Below, in pieces: positions 26,795 to 35,844 of a stretch of DNA of 64,000 nt; within the stretch, counting starts at the first letter, position 1; the number at the start of each line of letters is the position of its first letter. The stretch is from contig CACHSA010000004.1 in assembly GCA_902582405.1 (NCBI GenBank), positions 1 to 64,000 of the forward strand. Reading direction: 5' to 3'. Made by a program: the position numbers and the translations under genes. Below the pieces are notes generated by a model. That model had not been told where the DNA came from. It was given only the letters and a program-made list of their open reading frames with translations, and did no database searches. This stretch comes from an uncultured Bacteroidota bacterium. GTDB lineage: Bacteria; Bacteroidota; Bacteroidia; Flavobacteriales; Flavobacteriaceae.

Positions 26795-28687
26795 CTAGTA
26801 TGCTCTCGAAGATTTTCCTTCAAAAAAGTTTATGAAGGACTTGTTAACAACTCTGTTCCCTCCAGGAGTAGGGTAATTACCTGTAAAATACCAATCGCCT
26901 TTGTGATTGGGACATGCCTCATGCAGTCCCTCGATTTTCTGAAAAATTATTTTTAAAGGAATATTATTTAATTTGGTAGTTAAAATATCGGACATCTTAT
27001 TTGATATTTCATCATCTGTAAAATTTTTGTATATATCTTTTACGTGATTTTTAGCTTCTGCTTCTTTGTTTTTAAAAGAATTGACACACAAATCGTAAAC
27101 ATTCTTGACTATACCAGATGTGCCATTTTCCTCGTGAAGTTTAATAGCTGCTTGGAAGGCAATGAAATCTTCAAGTTTAGCCATATCTATGCCGTAACAG
27201 TCGGGGTATCTAATCTGGGGTGCACTAGAAACAATTATAATCTTTTTAGGATTTAATCTATTTAACATTGTCAAAATACTTTCTCTAAGAGTTGTACCCC
27301 TTACGATACTATCATCCAAAATCACTAAATTATCAGAAGGCTTTACTATACCATAAGTAACATCATAAACATGATTTACCAACTCATTTCTAGAGTTATC
27401 TTCGGTTATGAAAGTCCTTAATTTTACATCTTTTATTGCAATTTTTTCAATTCTAGGCCTCAATTCTAAAATCTTTTTAACCTCAACTAAATCCAAATTT
27501 AATTCCTTTAACTTATCACTTACCTTACTTCTTACATAATCTTGAACCGAACTTATAAGGCCATAAAAGGAGGTTTCAGCAGTGTTAGGAATATATGAAA
27601 ACACAGTGTTTTTCAAATCATCTTTTATAGATTTCATAATCTGACCAAAAAGAAGATATCCTAATTTTTTTCTCTCTTTATAAATGTCAGCATCACTACC
27701 TCTAGAAAAATAGATTCTTTCAAAAGAGCATTGTTTTTTTTCAGTTTCACTAAATATTTGAGCTATGGATATCTTACCAGATTTTTTTAAAATCATTGCA
27801 TTCCCTGGAGGTATTTCTTTTATTGAGTTTAATTTGACATCAAAAACTGTTTGAATTACTGGTCTTTCGGAGGCAACAACAGTAAATTCATCGTTGTCAA
27901 AATAAAAAGCTGGTCTAATCCCACAAGGATCGCGAAGAACAAAAGCATCGCCATGACCAATCATACCAGCGATAGTAAATCCACCGTCCCAGTCTTTAGA
28001 GGCTTTTTTTAAAATTTTAGAAATATCCAATCTTTCTGCAATTAGAGGTGATGAATCCAATTTACTAAATCCTTCTTTTTTTAAATTTTTATAAATTTTG
28101 GCAACCGCATCATCCAAAAAGTGACCAATGTTTTCCATCACAGTTATTGTGTCAGAATTTTCCTTAGGGTGCTGCCCAAGTTGAACTAAATTTGAAAACA
28201 GTTTTCCTACATTGGTCATATTAAAATTACCGGCTAAGATTAAATTTCTGTGCATCCAGTTGTTTTGTCGAAGAAACGGATGCACACTCTCAATACTGTT
28301 TTTCCCAAACGTACCATATCTTACATGTCCCAACATTAACTCTCCTAGAAAGGGAACACTTTTTTTTAATAATTTTAGATTTTTAGATAGTCTTGGATTT
28401 TTATTTGTTTCATTTGATATGGTGGTATTGATTTTTTTAAAAATGTCATAAATAGGTTGTTGCTCACTTGATCTAATTCTACTCATAAATCTTTCTCCGG
28501 GGTCCATATCAAACTTTATGCTGGCAAAACCCGCACCATCTTGTCCACGATTGTGCTGTTTTTCCATCATCAGATACATTTTATTTATCCCGAAAAGTGC
28601 AGAACCATATTTTTTTTGATAATATTCAAGAGGTTTTTTAAGTTTCAAAAGAGCTATTCCACACTCGTGCTTAATAAAATCACTCAT
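26795..28687 (-). CDS. purF: Amidophosphoribosyltransferase-type enzyme (PurF, long Bacteroidota form)
   Basis: A 630-residue class II glutamine amidotransferase fused to a phosphoribosyltransferase. It should make 5-phosphoribosylamine from PRPP and glutamine, the first step of purine synthesis. The catalytic Cys is residue 9 (HECGIA), so an eight-residue propeptide must be removed. QHNRGQDGAG and LMLGHVRYGTFG belong to the glutaminase domain, and the PRPP loop is VILDDSIVRGTTLRE (near 460). The protein is longer than the roughly 500-residue E. coli enzyme, as in the long form of other Flavobacteria. Start overlaps the stop of the PfkB kinase gene by 4 bases. Confidence 0.9.
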   Translation of the reverse strand: MSDFIKHECGIALLKLKKPLEYYQKKYGSALFGINKMYLMMEKQHNRGQDGAGFASIKFDMDPGERFMSRIRSSEQQPIYDIFKKINTTISNETNKNPRLSKNLKLLKKSVPFLGELMLGHVRYGTFGKNSIESVHPFLRQNNWMHRNLILAGNFNMTNVGKLFSNLVQLGQHPKENSDTITVMENIGHFLDDAVAKIYKNLKKEGFSKLDSSPLIAERLDISKILKKASKDWDGGFTIAGMIGHGDAFVLRDPCGIRPAFYFDNDEFTVVASERPVIQTVFDVKLNSIKEIPPGNAMILKKSGKISIAQIFSETEKKQCSFERIYFSRGSDADIYKERKKLGYLLFGQIMKSIKDDLKNTVFSYIPNTAETSFYGLISSVQDYVRSKVSDKLKELNLDLVEVKKILELRPRIEKIAIKDVKLRTFITEDNSRNELVNHVYDVTYGIVKPSDNLVILDDSIVRGTTLRESILTMLNRLNPKKIIIVSSAPQIRYPDCYGIDMAKLEDFIAFQAAIKLHEENGTSGIVKNVYDLCVNSFKNKEAEAKNHVKDIYKNFTDDEISNKMSDILTTKLNNIPLKIIFQKIEGLHEACPNHKGDWYFTGNYPTPGGNRVVNKSFINFFEGKSSRAY

Positions 28688-29613
28688 ATCGACAAATTTA
28701 GGTCAATTTTATTTTTATTTATAAATATTTCCAATCTCTCTAAAATATTTTTTTTGACAACTCTTTCTATGCAACTAATACCCAAACCCTCTACCGTGAA
28801 AGAAGCTAAAATTGTTCCCAAAATAAGTCCTTTTTTCAGACTGTTGAAATCTATTTTCTTATTTTTTGACAAGTAAGCAGCCAACCCTCCCGCAAAAGTA
28901 TCACCAGCACCGGTTGGATCAATTGCTTTAACTCTGAATGAGGGTAAAGAAAATTTTTCGTCTTTACTATATAATTCTGCACCCAACTCTCCTTTTTTAA
29001 TAATCACATATTGAGGACCTTTCTTAATGATTTTGGAGGCACAATTTTCTAAAGATTTTTCTTTTGTCAATAAACAAGCCTCTTCATCATTTATAGATAT
29101 TAAATTTACCTTTGAAATAACTTTATTTAGATCTTCTAAATTGTTGTCCATCCAAAAATTCATAGTATCCAATATCAAAAATTGATTTTTACCCAATAAT
29201 TGGTTGATACTTTTATTTTGGACAGAAGGGTGCAAATTTCCTAAAACAACAATATTGCTGTCTGTAAATTTTTTCGGAATAATAGGATTAAAGTTTTCCA
29301 AAACTCCAAGTTTAGTGTCTATTGTTGTCCTTTTATTTATGTCCACATGATATCTTCCACTCCAAAAAAAACTTTGTTTATTTTTAATAATCTCAACTCC
29401 TGAAATGTCAGCACCCGTTGATTTTATTCTATTCAAATACTCTAAAGGGAAATCACCTCCAACGACAGAGACAATTCCAAATTTATTTGAAATTTTAGAA
29501 ATTGCGAAAGAAATATATGTGGCAGCTCCGCCCAAAATTAACCCAGAATCAAGAGAAGGAGTTTGGATTGAATCTAAAGCTAAAGTGCCAATTACTAAAA
29601 TATTTTTGTTCAT
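28684..29613 (-). CDS. PfkB-family sugar/nucleoside kinase
   Basis: About 309 residues of the ribokinase fold. It has the N-terminal glycine pair in GGAATYISFAISK, the ATP-binding/catalytic motif DPTGAGDTFAGGLAAYL with the catalytic Asp, and an N[ED]EEA-like INDEEACLL. Substrate unknown: ribose, adenosine or another purine-related compound would fit the neighbours purF, rnhA and purN. I prefer the ATG at 29613 (MNKNILVIGTLALD), where the first beta strand begins at once; the frame extends to an ATG at 29625. It overlaps purF by 4 bases. Confidence 0.88.
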   Translation of the reverse strand: MNKNILVIGTLALDSIQTPSLDSGLILGGAATYISFAISKISNKFGIVSVVGGDFPLEYLNRIKSTGADISGVEIIKNKQSFFWSGRYHVDINKRTTIDTKLGVLENFNPIIPKKFTDSNIVVLGNLHPSVQNKSINQLLGKNQFLILDTMNFWMDNNLEDLNKVISKVNLISINDEEACLLTKEKSLENCASKIIKKGPQYVIIKKGELGAELYSKDEKFSLPSFRVKAIDPTGAGDTFAGGLAAYLSKNKKIDFNSLKKGLILGTILASFTVEGLGISCIERVVKKNILERLEIFINKNKIDLNLSI

Positions 29614-29646
29614 GATTGGAATCATTTTTTTTAAATACTTTTCATT

Positions 29647-30126
29647 TTAATTTACATTTTTATTGAGTTTTTCATAATAAAAGTCGTTCTCAGTAGAGTT
29701 GTTTTTTGCTGCTTTTACCGCAAGCTCGTCACACCTTTCATTTTGTGGATGATTATTATGTCCTTTAATCCAATAAAATGTAATATTATGCTTTTCATTC
29801 ATTTTTAAAAAACGAATCCACAAATCCGGATTTTTGATTTTTTTAAAATTATTATTTTTCCATTTAAATATTCTTTTAAGTTCAACCGAATCAACAATAT
29901 ATTTTGAATCAGTAAAAATCTTAACATTCCCTCTTTCTATCTTTAACTTTTCAAGGGCTACAACTACCGCCAGTAGTTCCATTCTATTGTTAGTAGTATA
30001 TTTATATCCTTTTGAGTATTCTTTGATGTAATTTTTCTTTTTCCACTCTAAAATTATCCCGTATCCTCCAGGACCAGGGTTCCCAAGTGAAGAACCATCT
30101 GTATAAATATTAATGATTTCTTCCAT
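29647..30126 (-). CDS. rnhA: Ribonuclease HI
   Basis: A 159-residue enzyme that cuts the RNA strand of RNA-DNA hybrids. Catalytic carboxylates are Asp10 (YTDGSSLGNPG), Glu50 (NRMELLAV) and Asp73 (FTDSKYIVDS), with the later Asp in NERCDELA. Length is typical. The start overlaps the end of purN by 17 bases, and the gene sits between purN and the PfkB kinase. Confidence 0.96.
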   Translation of the reverse strand: MEEIINIYTDGSSLGNPGPGGYGIILEWKKKNYIKEYSKGYKYTTNNRMELLAVVVALEKLKIERGNVKIFTDSKYIVDSVELKRIFKWKNNNFKKIKNPDLWIRFLKMNEKHNITFYWIKGHNNHPQNERCDELAVKAAKNNSTENDFYYEKLNKNVN

Positions 30127-30676
30127 ACAGTAGCTGATATATTATTATTGGAAAGTATTTCATTTCCAAACTTTTGATTTTTGTTTTGATTGTACTTAAA
30201 GTTTCATCTTTATTTAAAAAAACTTTTTTTTGAAAAATAATTTCTCCTTTGTCATACTTTTCATTAACATAATGAATGGTTATTCCTGTTTCTGTTTCAT
30301 TATTAATTAAAACTTGATTGTGAATATTATCACCATACATTCCTTTACCCCCGTACTTAGGCAAAAGCGAAGGATGAATATTTATAATTCTTTTTTTAAA
30401 AAGATCAATTAGCTCCTTAGGGATTTTTTTTAAATACCCTGCCAATATTATTAAGTCAGGTTGGTAATTAATACATTCGTTAAGCAAAGACAAATTATTA
30501 CTGATTTGAATCAGAATACAAGGAATTTTTATTTTTTTCATTTTTTCAAAAACGCCAGCTTTTTCTGTGTTACATAAAACTTTTATCTCATTTTTTAAAT
30601 CAGTTTGTTTTAGAAATTTACATATATTTTCAGCATTTGAACCATTGCCTGATGCTAATATCAATACCTTTTTCAT
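30110..30676 (-). CDS. purN: Phosphoribosylglycinamide formyltransferase
   Basis: A 188-residue enzyme of purine synthesis that transfers a formyl group from 10-formyl-tetrahydrofolate to GAR. The N-terminal SGNGSNAENI loop binds phosphate. The catalytic Asn-His pair is in IINIHPSLLPKYGG, and the folate-site Asp is in the ETGITIHYVNEKYDKGEII region. Length is typical. It diverges from acpP, an arrangement common in Bacteroidota. Confidence 0.95.
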   Translation of the reverse strand: MKKVLILASGNGSNAENICKFLKQTDLKNEIKVLCNTEKAGVFEKMKKIKIPCILIQISNNLSLLNECINYQPDLIILAGYLKKIPKELIDLFKKRIINIHPSLLPKYGGKGMYGDNIHNQVLINNETETGITIHYVNEKYDKGEIIFQKKVFLNKDETLSTIKTKIKSLEMKYFPIIIYQLLYGRNH

Positions 30677-30806
30677 TATATATTAGATATCAAATTTTAA
30701 ATAAAATCACACTAATATAAATGGTTTAGTAAGTTTTTGGTGCAGATTTTTGAAATTAAAATTACATTTTAATCATTTTATCATTAGAAATCGTCCAAAG
30801 ATTTGT

Positions 30807-30814
30807 TATTTTTG
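30807..30814 (+). promoter_or_regulatory. Putative -7 element of the acpP-fabF promoter
   Basis: TATTTTTG matches TAnnTTTG and ends 28 bases before the acpP ATG. TTAG at 30784-30787, 19 bases upstream, is a near match to the -33 TTTG. This is the best-spaced promoter in the window and precedes a highly expressed gene. Confidence 0.55.
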
Positions 30815-30842
30815 ACAAACAAAAATTTAAAACCAAAATAAT

Positions 30843-31076
30843 ATGTCTGACATAAATTCAAGAGTAAAAGCAATTATTGTAGATAAATTAGGTGTTGACG
30901 AAGGTGAAGTTGTTGCTGATGCTAGCTTTACTAATGACCTTGGTGCCGATTCACTTGACACTGTTGAACTTATAATGGAGTTTGAAAAAGAATTCGACAT
31001 TCAAATTCCAGATGACCAAGCTGAAAATATTTCAACTGTAGGCCAAGCAATCCAATACATAGAACAAGCTAGTTAA
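30843..31076 (+). CDS. acpP: Acyl carrier protein
   Basis: A 77-residue acidic four-helix protein that carries growing acyl chains on a phosphopantetheine arm. The attachment serine is Ser37 in [10 protein letters not shown]. The sequence is typical over its whole length. fabF follows after 7 bases. The upstream region has a TAnnTTTG promoter element. Confidence 0.98.
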   Translation: MSDINSRVKAIIVDKLGVDEGEVVADASFTNDLGADSLDTVELIMEFEKEFDIQIPDDQAENISTVGQAIQYIEQAS

Positions 31077-31083
31077 TTTTTAA

Positions 31084-32331
31084 ATGAATCCAAGACGAGT
31101 AGTTGTTACCGGATTGGGAGCATTAACACCAATTGGTAACTCTGTCGAAAATTATTGGCAGGGACTTATGGGTGGTAAAAGTGGATCTGCTCCAATTACT
31201 TACTTTGACACCTCAGATTTTAAAACCAAATTTGCTTGTGAGCTAAAGAGTTTTGATCCACTCGATTATATTGATAAAAAAGAAATACGAAGACAGGACA
31301 GATTTTCACAATATGCAACTATATGTTCTGATGAGGCAATTAATGACTCAAATCTTTTAAATTCAAAAATAGATTTTGATAGAGTAGGGGTAATTTGGGG
31401 AGCAGGAATTGGAGGTATTGAAACATTTCAAAACGAGTTGGAGTATTTTTTTTCAAATAAAAAACCAAGATTTAATCCATTTTTTATTCCAAAACTAATT
31501 GCTGACATTGCACCTGGTCTTATATCAATCAAACATGGATTTAAGGGACCTAATTTCACAACTGTCTCTGCATGTGCTTCATCTTCAAATGCAATCATAG
31601 ATGGACTAAATTATATTCGGTTAGGTTACGCAGATGTTGTAATTACTGGAGGTTCTGAAGCGGCAGTTACGTGTGCAGGAATTGGAGGGTTTAATGCAAT
31701 GCACGCTTTGTCTACGAGAAATCACGAGCCTGAAAAAGCATCAAGACCGTTCGATGGTGAAAGAGATGGTTTTGTTTTAGGTGAGGGAGGAGGATGCTTG
31801 ATTTTAGAAGATTTAAATCATGCAATAAAAAGAAATGCGAAAATTTATTGTGAGCTGGCTGGAGGTGGACTATCAGCAGATGCTTATCATATGACAGCAC
31901 CGCATCCCGATGGTAGTGGGGCTAAAAAAGTAATGGAGAATTGTCTTCAAGACGCTAAATTAAGGATCGATGAAGTTGATCATATAAATATGCATGGAAC
32001 TTCAACTCCACTTGGAGATATTGCAGAAACAAGGGCTGTTCTGGATGTTTTTAAAAGTCATGCTTATTCTATAAATATTAATTCTACAAAATCAATGACT
32101 GGGCACCTTTTAGGTGCTGCTGGAGCAGTTGAAGCGATTTCATGTGTTTTATCAGTAAAAAATAACAAAATACCTCCCACAATTAATCACTCTTGTAAAG
32201 ATGAAAAAATAGATTCCAAATTAAATTTTACATTCAATAAATTTCAAGAACGAAATGTTAGAGTTGCTCTTTCAAATACTTTTGGTTTTGGTGGTCACAA
32301 TGCATGTCTAGTTTTTAAAAAATTTGATTGA
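31084..32331 (+). CDS. fabF: 3-oxoacyl-[acyl-carrier-protein] synthase II
   Basis: A 415-residue condensing enzyme that elongates acyl-ACP with malonyl-ACP. The catalytic Cys164 is in TVSACASSSNAI, and the two histidines are in MHGTSTPLGD and TKSMTGHLLGAAGAVEA. The C-terminus NTFGFGGHNACLVF is conserved. It is cotranscribed with acpP. Only 15 bases separate it from the next gene, with no room for the rnc gene that usually follows in Flavobacteria. Confidence 0.97.
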   Translation: MNPRRVVVTGLGALTPIGNSVENYWQGLMGGKSGSAPITYFDTSDFKTKFACELKSFDPLDYIDKKEIRRQDRFSQYATICSDEAINDSNLLNSKIDFDRVGVIWGAGIGGIETFQNELEYFFSNKKPRFNPFFIPKLIADIAPGLISIKHGFKGPNFTTVSACASSSNAIIDGLNYIRLGYADVVITGGSEAAVTCAGIGGFNAMHALSTRNHEPEKASRPFDGERDGFVLGEGGGCLILEDLNHAIKRNAKIYCELAGGGLSADAYHMTAPHPDGSGAKKVMENCLQDAKLRIDEVDHINMHGTSTPLGDIAETRAVLDVFKSHAYSININSTKSMTGHLLGAAGAVEAISCVLSVKNNKIPPTINHSCKDEKIDSKLNFTFNKFQERNVRVALSNTFGFGGHNACLVFKKFD

Positions 32332-32345
32332 AAATATTGATGTAA

Positions 32346-32804
32346 ATGAAAGTTAAAAAAGTTTTTTTAAGTATCGAGCCAGGAGATATAGACGATTTTT
32401 CTGTAGTAGCTATTCACGCGAATTTAGAACCATATTTGTTAGCTTATAGATTAAACCAAAATCTTGATTGCCTACTCTATAACTCGAAAAAAAAATCCAT
32501 CAATGATTTTTACACTAGATTTAAATACGTTTCAAAAATTTCTAATGATACTTGGGAGTTAATTTCAAATCATTATGAGAACGACGAAAGTCTTCAAAAA
32601 AGAAATTTGCTTTTTAATATAGAAAAAACAAATAAGAAAAGTTTAATTCCTAACTTACAACCAGTTGATTTTTTTTTCAAAATTCCAAAATCTAAAGTTA
32701 TTGCTGAATTAGTATATAAAATTAGAAAAATAGAAGGAATCCAGCTGGCTTACGAAATTGATAAAAAATCACTAAGCAACCTTCAAAATTTAATTTTTGA
32801 TTGA
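32346..32804 (+). CDS. IPExxxVDY-family protein with degenerate motif
   Basis: A 152-residue protein identified mainly by position (between fabF and pyk) and by its C-terminal pattern. The family-naming motif I-P-E-x-x-x-V-D-Y appears here as IPNLQPVDFFFKI, with Glu changed to Asn and Tyr to Phe. FLSIEPGDIDDFSVVAIHANLEPYLLAYRLN fits the N-terminal part of the family. The function of the family is unknown. Its stop codon overlaps the pyk start by one base (TGATG). Confidence 0.75.
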   Translation: MKVKKVFLSIEPGDIDDFSVVAIHANLEPYLLAYRLNQNLDCLLYNSKKKSINDFYTRFKYVSKISNDTWELISNHYENDESLQKRNLLFNIEKTNKKSLIPNLQPVDFFFKIPKSKVIAELVYKIRKIEGIQLAYEIDKKSLSNLQNLIFD

Positions 32805-34231
32805 TGAAAATTATAAGAAAAACAAAAATTATAGCTACTGTAGGGCCATCTTGTTCTTCCTCTAGGACCATTGAACAAATGATGATTAGTGGGGTTGATG
32901 TGTTTAGAATAAATTTTTCTCACGCTAATCATTCAGAAATTGAAAAAATAATTTCAATAATTAGATCTCTAAACAAAAAGAATAATTGTTATACTTCTAT
33001 TTTAGCTGATTTACAAGGCCCCAAACTGAGAATTGGTAACATGATTGAAAACACTAGGATTAATGATGGTGATATTATAGAATTTTGCTCTGAAAAAAAA
33101 TTTATTGGAAACAATAAAAGGGTATTTGTCAAATATAAAAGATTCGCACAAGATGTAAAAATTGGAGAAAAGCTTTTAATTGACGACGGAAAACTCATTT
33201 TAGAAATATTAGAAACTGATAATAAATTTAATGTTAAAGCAATGGTTATTCAGGGAGGCCCTTTACTCTCGAAAAAAGGAATTAACTTGCCTAAAACGAA
33301 AATTTCATTACCTGCGCTAACTGAAAAAGATTTTGAAGACGCTATTTTTTCAATAAACCAGAAAGTTGACTGGATTGCGCTTTCTTTTGTTAGAAATGAG
33401 AATGACCTTGATGAATTAAAAAAAATAATTAGTGAAAGGTCTAGTCATAAGATTCCGATTATTTCAAAAATAGAAAAACCTGAAGCCCTTGGTAATATCG
33501 ACAAAATTATTTCAAATTCAGATGGAATTATGGTTGCAAGAGGAGACCTAGGGGTCGAAGTATCGGCTGCAAAAGTCCCATTAATTCAAAAGCAGTTGGT
33601 TAATAAGGCAAAAAAAGCTAGAATTCCAGTTATTATTGCCACACAAATGATGGAAAGTATGATTAATAGTCTAACTCCAACGAGAGCTGAAGTTAACGAT
33701 GTTGCAAATTCAGTTATGGATGGAACCGATGCTGTTATGTTGTCTGGGGAAACCTCCGTTGGCGAGTATCCTGTAAAGGTAGTAGACAAAATGTCTTCAA
33801 TATTAAAAACAGTTGAAAATTCCCCTCTAATAAAAGTTCCGCATTCGCCCCCATCTGTGAGAAGCAAGAGGTATATTACAAAGTCAATTTGTTATCATGC
33901 AGCAAACATGGCAAATGAGATAGATGCCACAGCTATATGTACACTCACAAACAGCGGATATACGGCATTCCAAATATCAGCTTGGAGACCAAATGCAAAT
34001 ATTTTAGTTTTTACATCTAATAAATTAATATTAACTCAATTAAATCTTCTATGGGGAGTCAAGGCCTTTTACTATGACAAATTTGAAAGCACAGATAAGA
34101 CAGTTGAACAAGTAAACAACATGGCTCTTAAAAATAATTTTGTTAAGGAAGGGGATATGTTGGTAAATCTTGCAGCTATGCCTGTAAAGAAAAAAGGGAT
34201 GGTAAATACATTAAGAATCTCAATGATTTAA
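32804..34231 (+). CDS. pyk: Pyruvate kinase
   Basis: A 475-residue glycolytic enzyme that converts phosphoenolpyruvate and ADP to pyruvate and ATP. Visible motifs are KIIATVGPSC at the N-terminus, RINFSHANH, the metal/substrate site IMVARGDLGVEV, and the signature IPVIIATQMMESM. ESGE-like DAVMLSGETSVGEYP follows. I start at the ATG at 32804, overlapping the previous stop (TGATG); a TTG one codon earlier is less likely. The 3' end overlaps dinB by 4 bases in tail-to-tail orientation. Confidence 0.97.
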   Translation: MKIIRKTKIIATVGPSCSSSRTIEQMMISGVDVFRINFSHANHSEIEKIISIIRSLNKKNNCYTSILADLQGPKLRIGNMIENTRINDGDIIEFCSEKKFIGNNKRVFVKYKRFAQDVKIGEKLLIDDGKLILEILETDNKFNVKAMVIQGGPLLSKKGINLPKTKISLPALTEKDFEDAIFSINQKVDWIALSFVRNENDLDELKKIISERSSHKIPIISKIEKPEALGNIDKIISNSDGIMVARGDLGVEVSAAKVPLIQKQLVNKAKKARIPVIIATQMMESMINSLTPTRAEVNDVANSVMDGTDAVMLSGETSVGEYPVKVVDKMSSILKTVENSPLIKVPHSPPSVRSKRYITKSICYHAANMANEIDATAICTLTNSGYTAFQISAWRPNANILVFTSNKLILTQLNLLWGVKAFYYDKFESTDKTVEQVNNMALKNNFVKEGDMLVNLAAMPVKKKGMVNTLRISMI

Positions 34232-35316
34232 AAATCAATTTTGAGTTGTACATTTATTGAGTTATTATTATTTTTTTTGTTTTTTGCTTGTTTAAAGTTC
34301 GATACTGTTATTCCAATTAATCTTACTGAATCTCTAAGTTTTTCTTTGTACAAAAGTTTTTCACAATATTTACTAATTAAACTTTTATCACAAACATAGA
34401 TTTTCTTCGTAACTGACCTGGTCTGAGTTACAAAATCACTATATTTTATTTTTAATGTAATTGTTTTACCTGAAATACCAAGTTTTTTTAATCTGCTTGA
34501 CAATTTATCTGAGATAATATTAATTTTTTCTAACAAAAAAAATTCACTAGATATATTTTTTGAAAATGTTTGTTCGCTACCTACTGACTTTGCTATTCTG
34601 TTTGGAGAAACAGGACTCAAATTTATTCCTTTAGCTGAGTTAAAATAATAACTCCCAGATTTACCAAATCTTCTAATTAGGAAATCTTCTCCCTTTTTTT
34701 TTAAATCTATACCCTTAAAGATTCCTATTTGATACATTTTTTGAGCGGTTGCCTTTCCGATGCCATGGTATTTTCTAATATCTAAATTCTCCATAAATTT
34801 AGTAATCTCCTCAGGAGGAACAGTTTTTTGACCATTTGGCTTATTGTAATCACTAGCAATTTTGGCTATCAATTTGTTTACAGAAATACCTGCTGATGAA
34901 GTTAGGCCAGTTTTTGCATAAATATCTTCTCTAATTAATCTTGCTATTTTTGAAGCCGAAATAATTCCTCTTTTATTATTCGTAACATCTAGATATGCTT
35001 CGTCAAGTGATAAAGTTTCTACTAAATCAGTGTACGAGAAAAAAATTTCTGATATTATTTTTGAAAGCTCTTTATATCTCCCAAATCTTGGTTTAGCAAA
35101 TATTAATTCTGGACATAGCTCTTTAGCAAACTTACTGCTCATAGCACTTCTTACTCCAAAACCCCTTGCTTCATAACTAGCAGCAGCAACAACTCCACGT
35201 AAGTCGGAGCTTCCTACTGCAACAGGCTTATTTCTAATTGAAGGGTTGTCAAGTTGTTCAACCGATGCGTAAAAAGCATCCATATCAATATGAATGATTT
35301 TTCTAGTTATAGCCAT
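34228..35316 (-). CDS. dinB: DNA polymerase IV (Y family)
   Basis: A 362-residue translesion polymerase. Catalytic residues are in HIDMDAFYASVEQ (residues about 9-21) and SLDEAYLDVT (about 103-112). The helix-hairpin-helix thumb has KYHGIGKATAQKMYQIGI, and a little-finger domain follows. The last six residues, QLKIDF, fit the QxxLxF-type sliding-clamp-binding motif found at the C-terminus of this family. It is divergent from the CYTH gene with about 40 bases between starts. No LexA-like box was recognised there. Confidence 0.95.
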   Translation of the reverse strand: MAITRKIIHIDMDAFYASVEQLDNPSIRNKPVAVGSSDLRGVVAAASYEARGFGVRSAMSSKFAKELCPELIFAKPRFGRYKELSKIISEIFFSYTDLVETLSLDEAYLDVTNNKRGIISASKIARLIREDIYAKTGLTSSAGISVNKLIAKIASDYNKPNGQKTVPPEEITKFMENLDIRKYHGIGKATAQKMYQIGIFKGIDLKKKGEDFLIRRFGKSGSYYFNSAKGINLSPVSPNRIAKSVGSEQTFSKNISSEFFLLEKINIISDKLSSRLKKLGISGKTITLKIKYSDFVTQTRSVTKKIYVCDKSLISKYCEKLLYKEKLRDSVRLIGITVSNFKQAKNKKNNNNSINVQLKIDF

Positions 35317-35355
35317 TTTATAAATTTACATATATGAAAAACTTAAAATTAATAT

Positions 35356-35844
35356 ATGATTGAAAAAGAAAGAAAATTTAAGGTAAAATCTAAAAAATTT
35401 ATTCCTTTGTCTCACAAAGTAATTAATATAAAGCAAGGTTATATTACTAGGGATAATAATAAATCAGTTAGAATCAGAATTTCTGACAAAAACGCTTATT
35501 TATGCATAAAGGGCCCTACTTCTAAAAACGGAATTAGTAGATTTGAATTTGAGAAAAAAATAAGTTTAATTGAAGGAAGTAAGCTTTTAAAATTATGTTT
35601 ACCGAGAATCATTTTCAAAAAAAGATATTTAACAGAATATAAAAAACAACTTTTTGAAGTTGATGTTTTCGAGGGATTTTTAAAAGGTCTAGTACTAGCT
35701 GAAATTGAATTAAATTCAGAATCTCAAAAAGTTTATTTACCAGAATGGGTGGGCGAGGAAGTAACTGGAGTTAAAAGTTTTTATAACTCTCAACTTTCAA
35801 AATTAACTGACAGTGAAGCATATGATTTGATTAGTGTATATTAA
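35356..35844 (+). CDS. CYTH-domain protein (inorganic triphosphatase-like)
   Basis: A 162-residue protein of the CYTH/triphosphate tunnel family. The diagnostic ExExK is at the N-terminus (IEKERKFKV), followed by paired basic strands (RIRISDKNAYLCIKGP, FEFEKKI). The acidic metal-binding strand FEVDVFEG and LAEIELNSES complete the tunnel. Members hydrolyse triphosphates such as tripolyphosphate or thiamine triphosphate; which one here is unknown. Its 3' end overlaps the convergent asparaginase-like gene by 4 bases. Confidence 0.9.
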   Translation: MIEKERKFKVKSKKFIPLSHKVINIKQGYITRDNNKSVRIRISDKNAYLCIKGPTSKNGISRFEFEKKISLIEGSKLLKLCLPRIIFKKRYLTEYKKQLFEVDVFEGFLKGLVLAEIELNSESQKVYLPEWVGEEVTGVKSFYNSQLSKLTDSEAYDLISVY

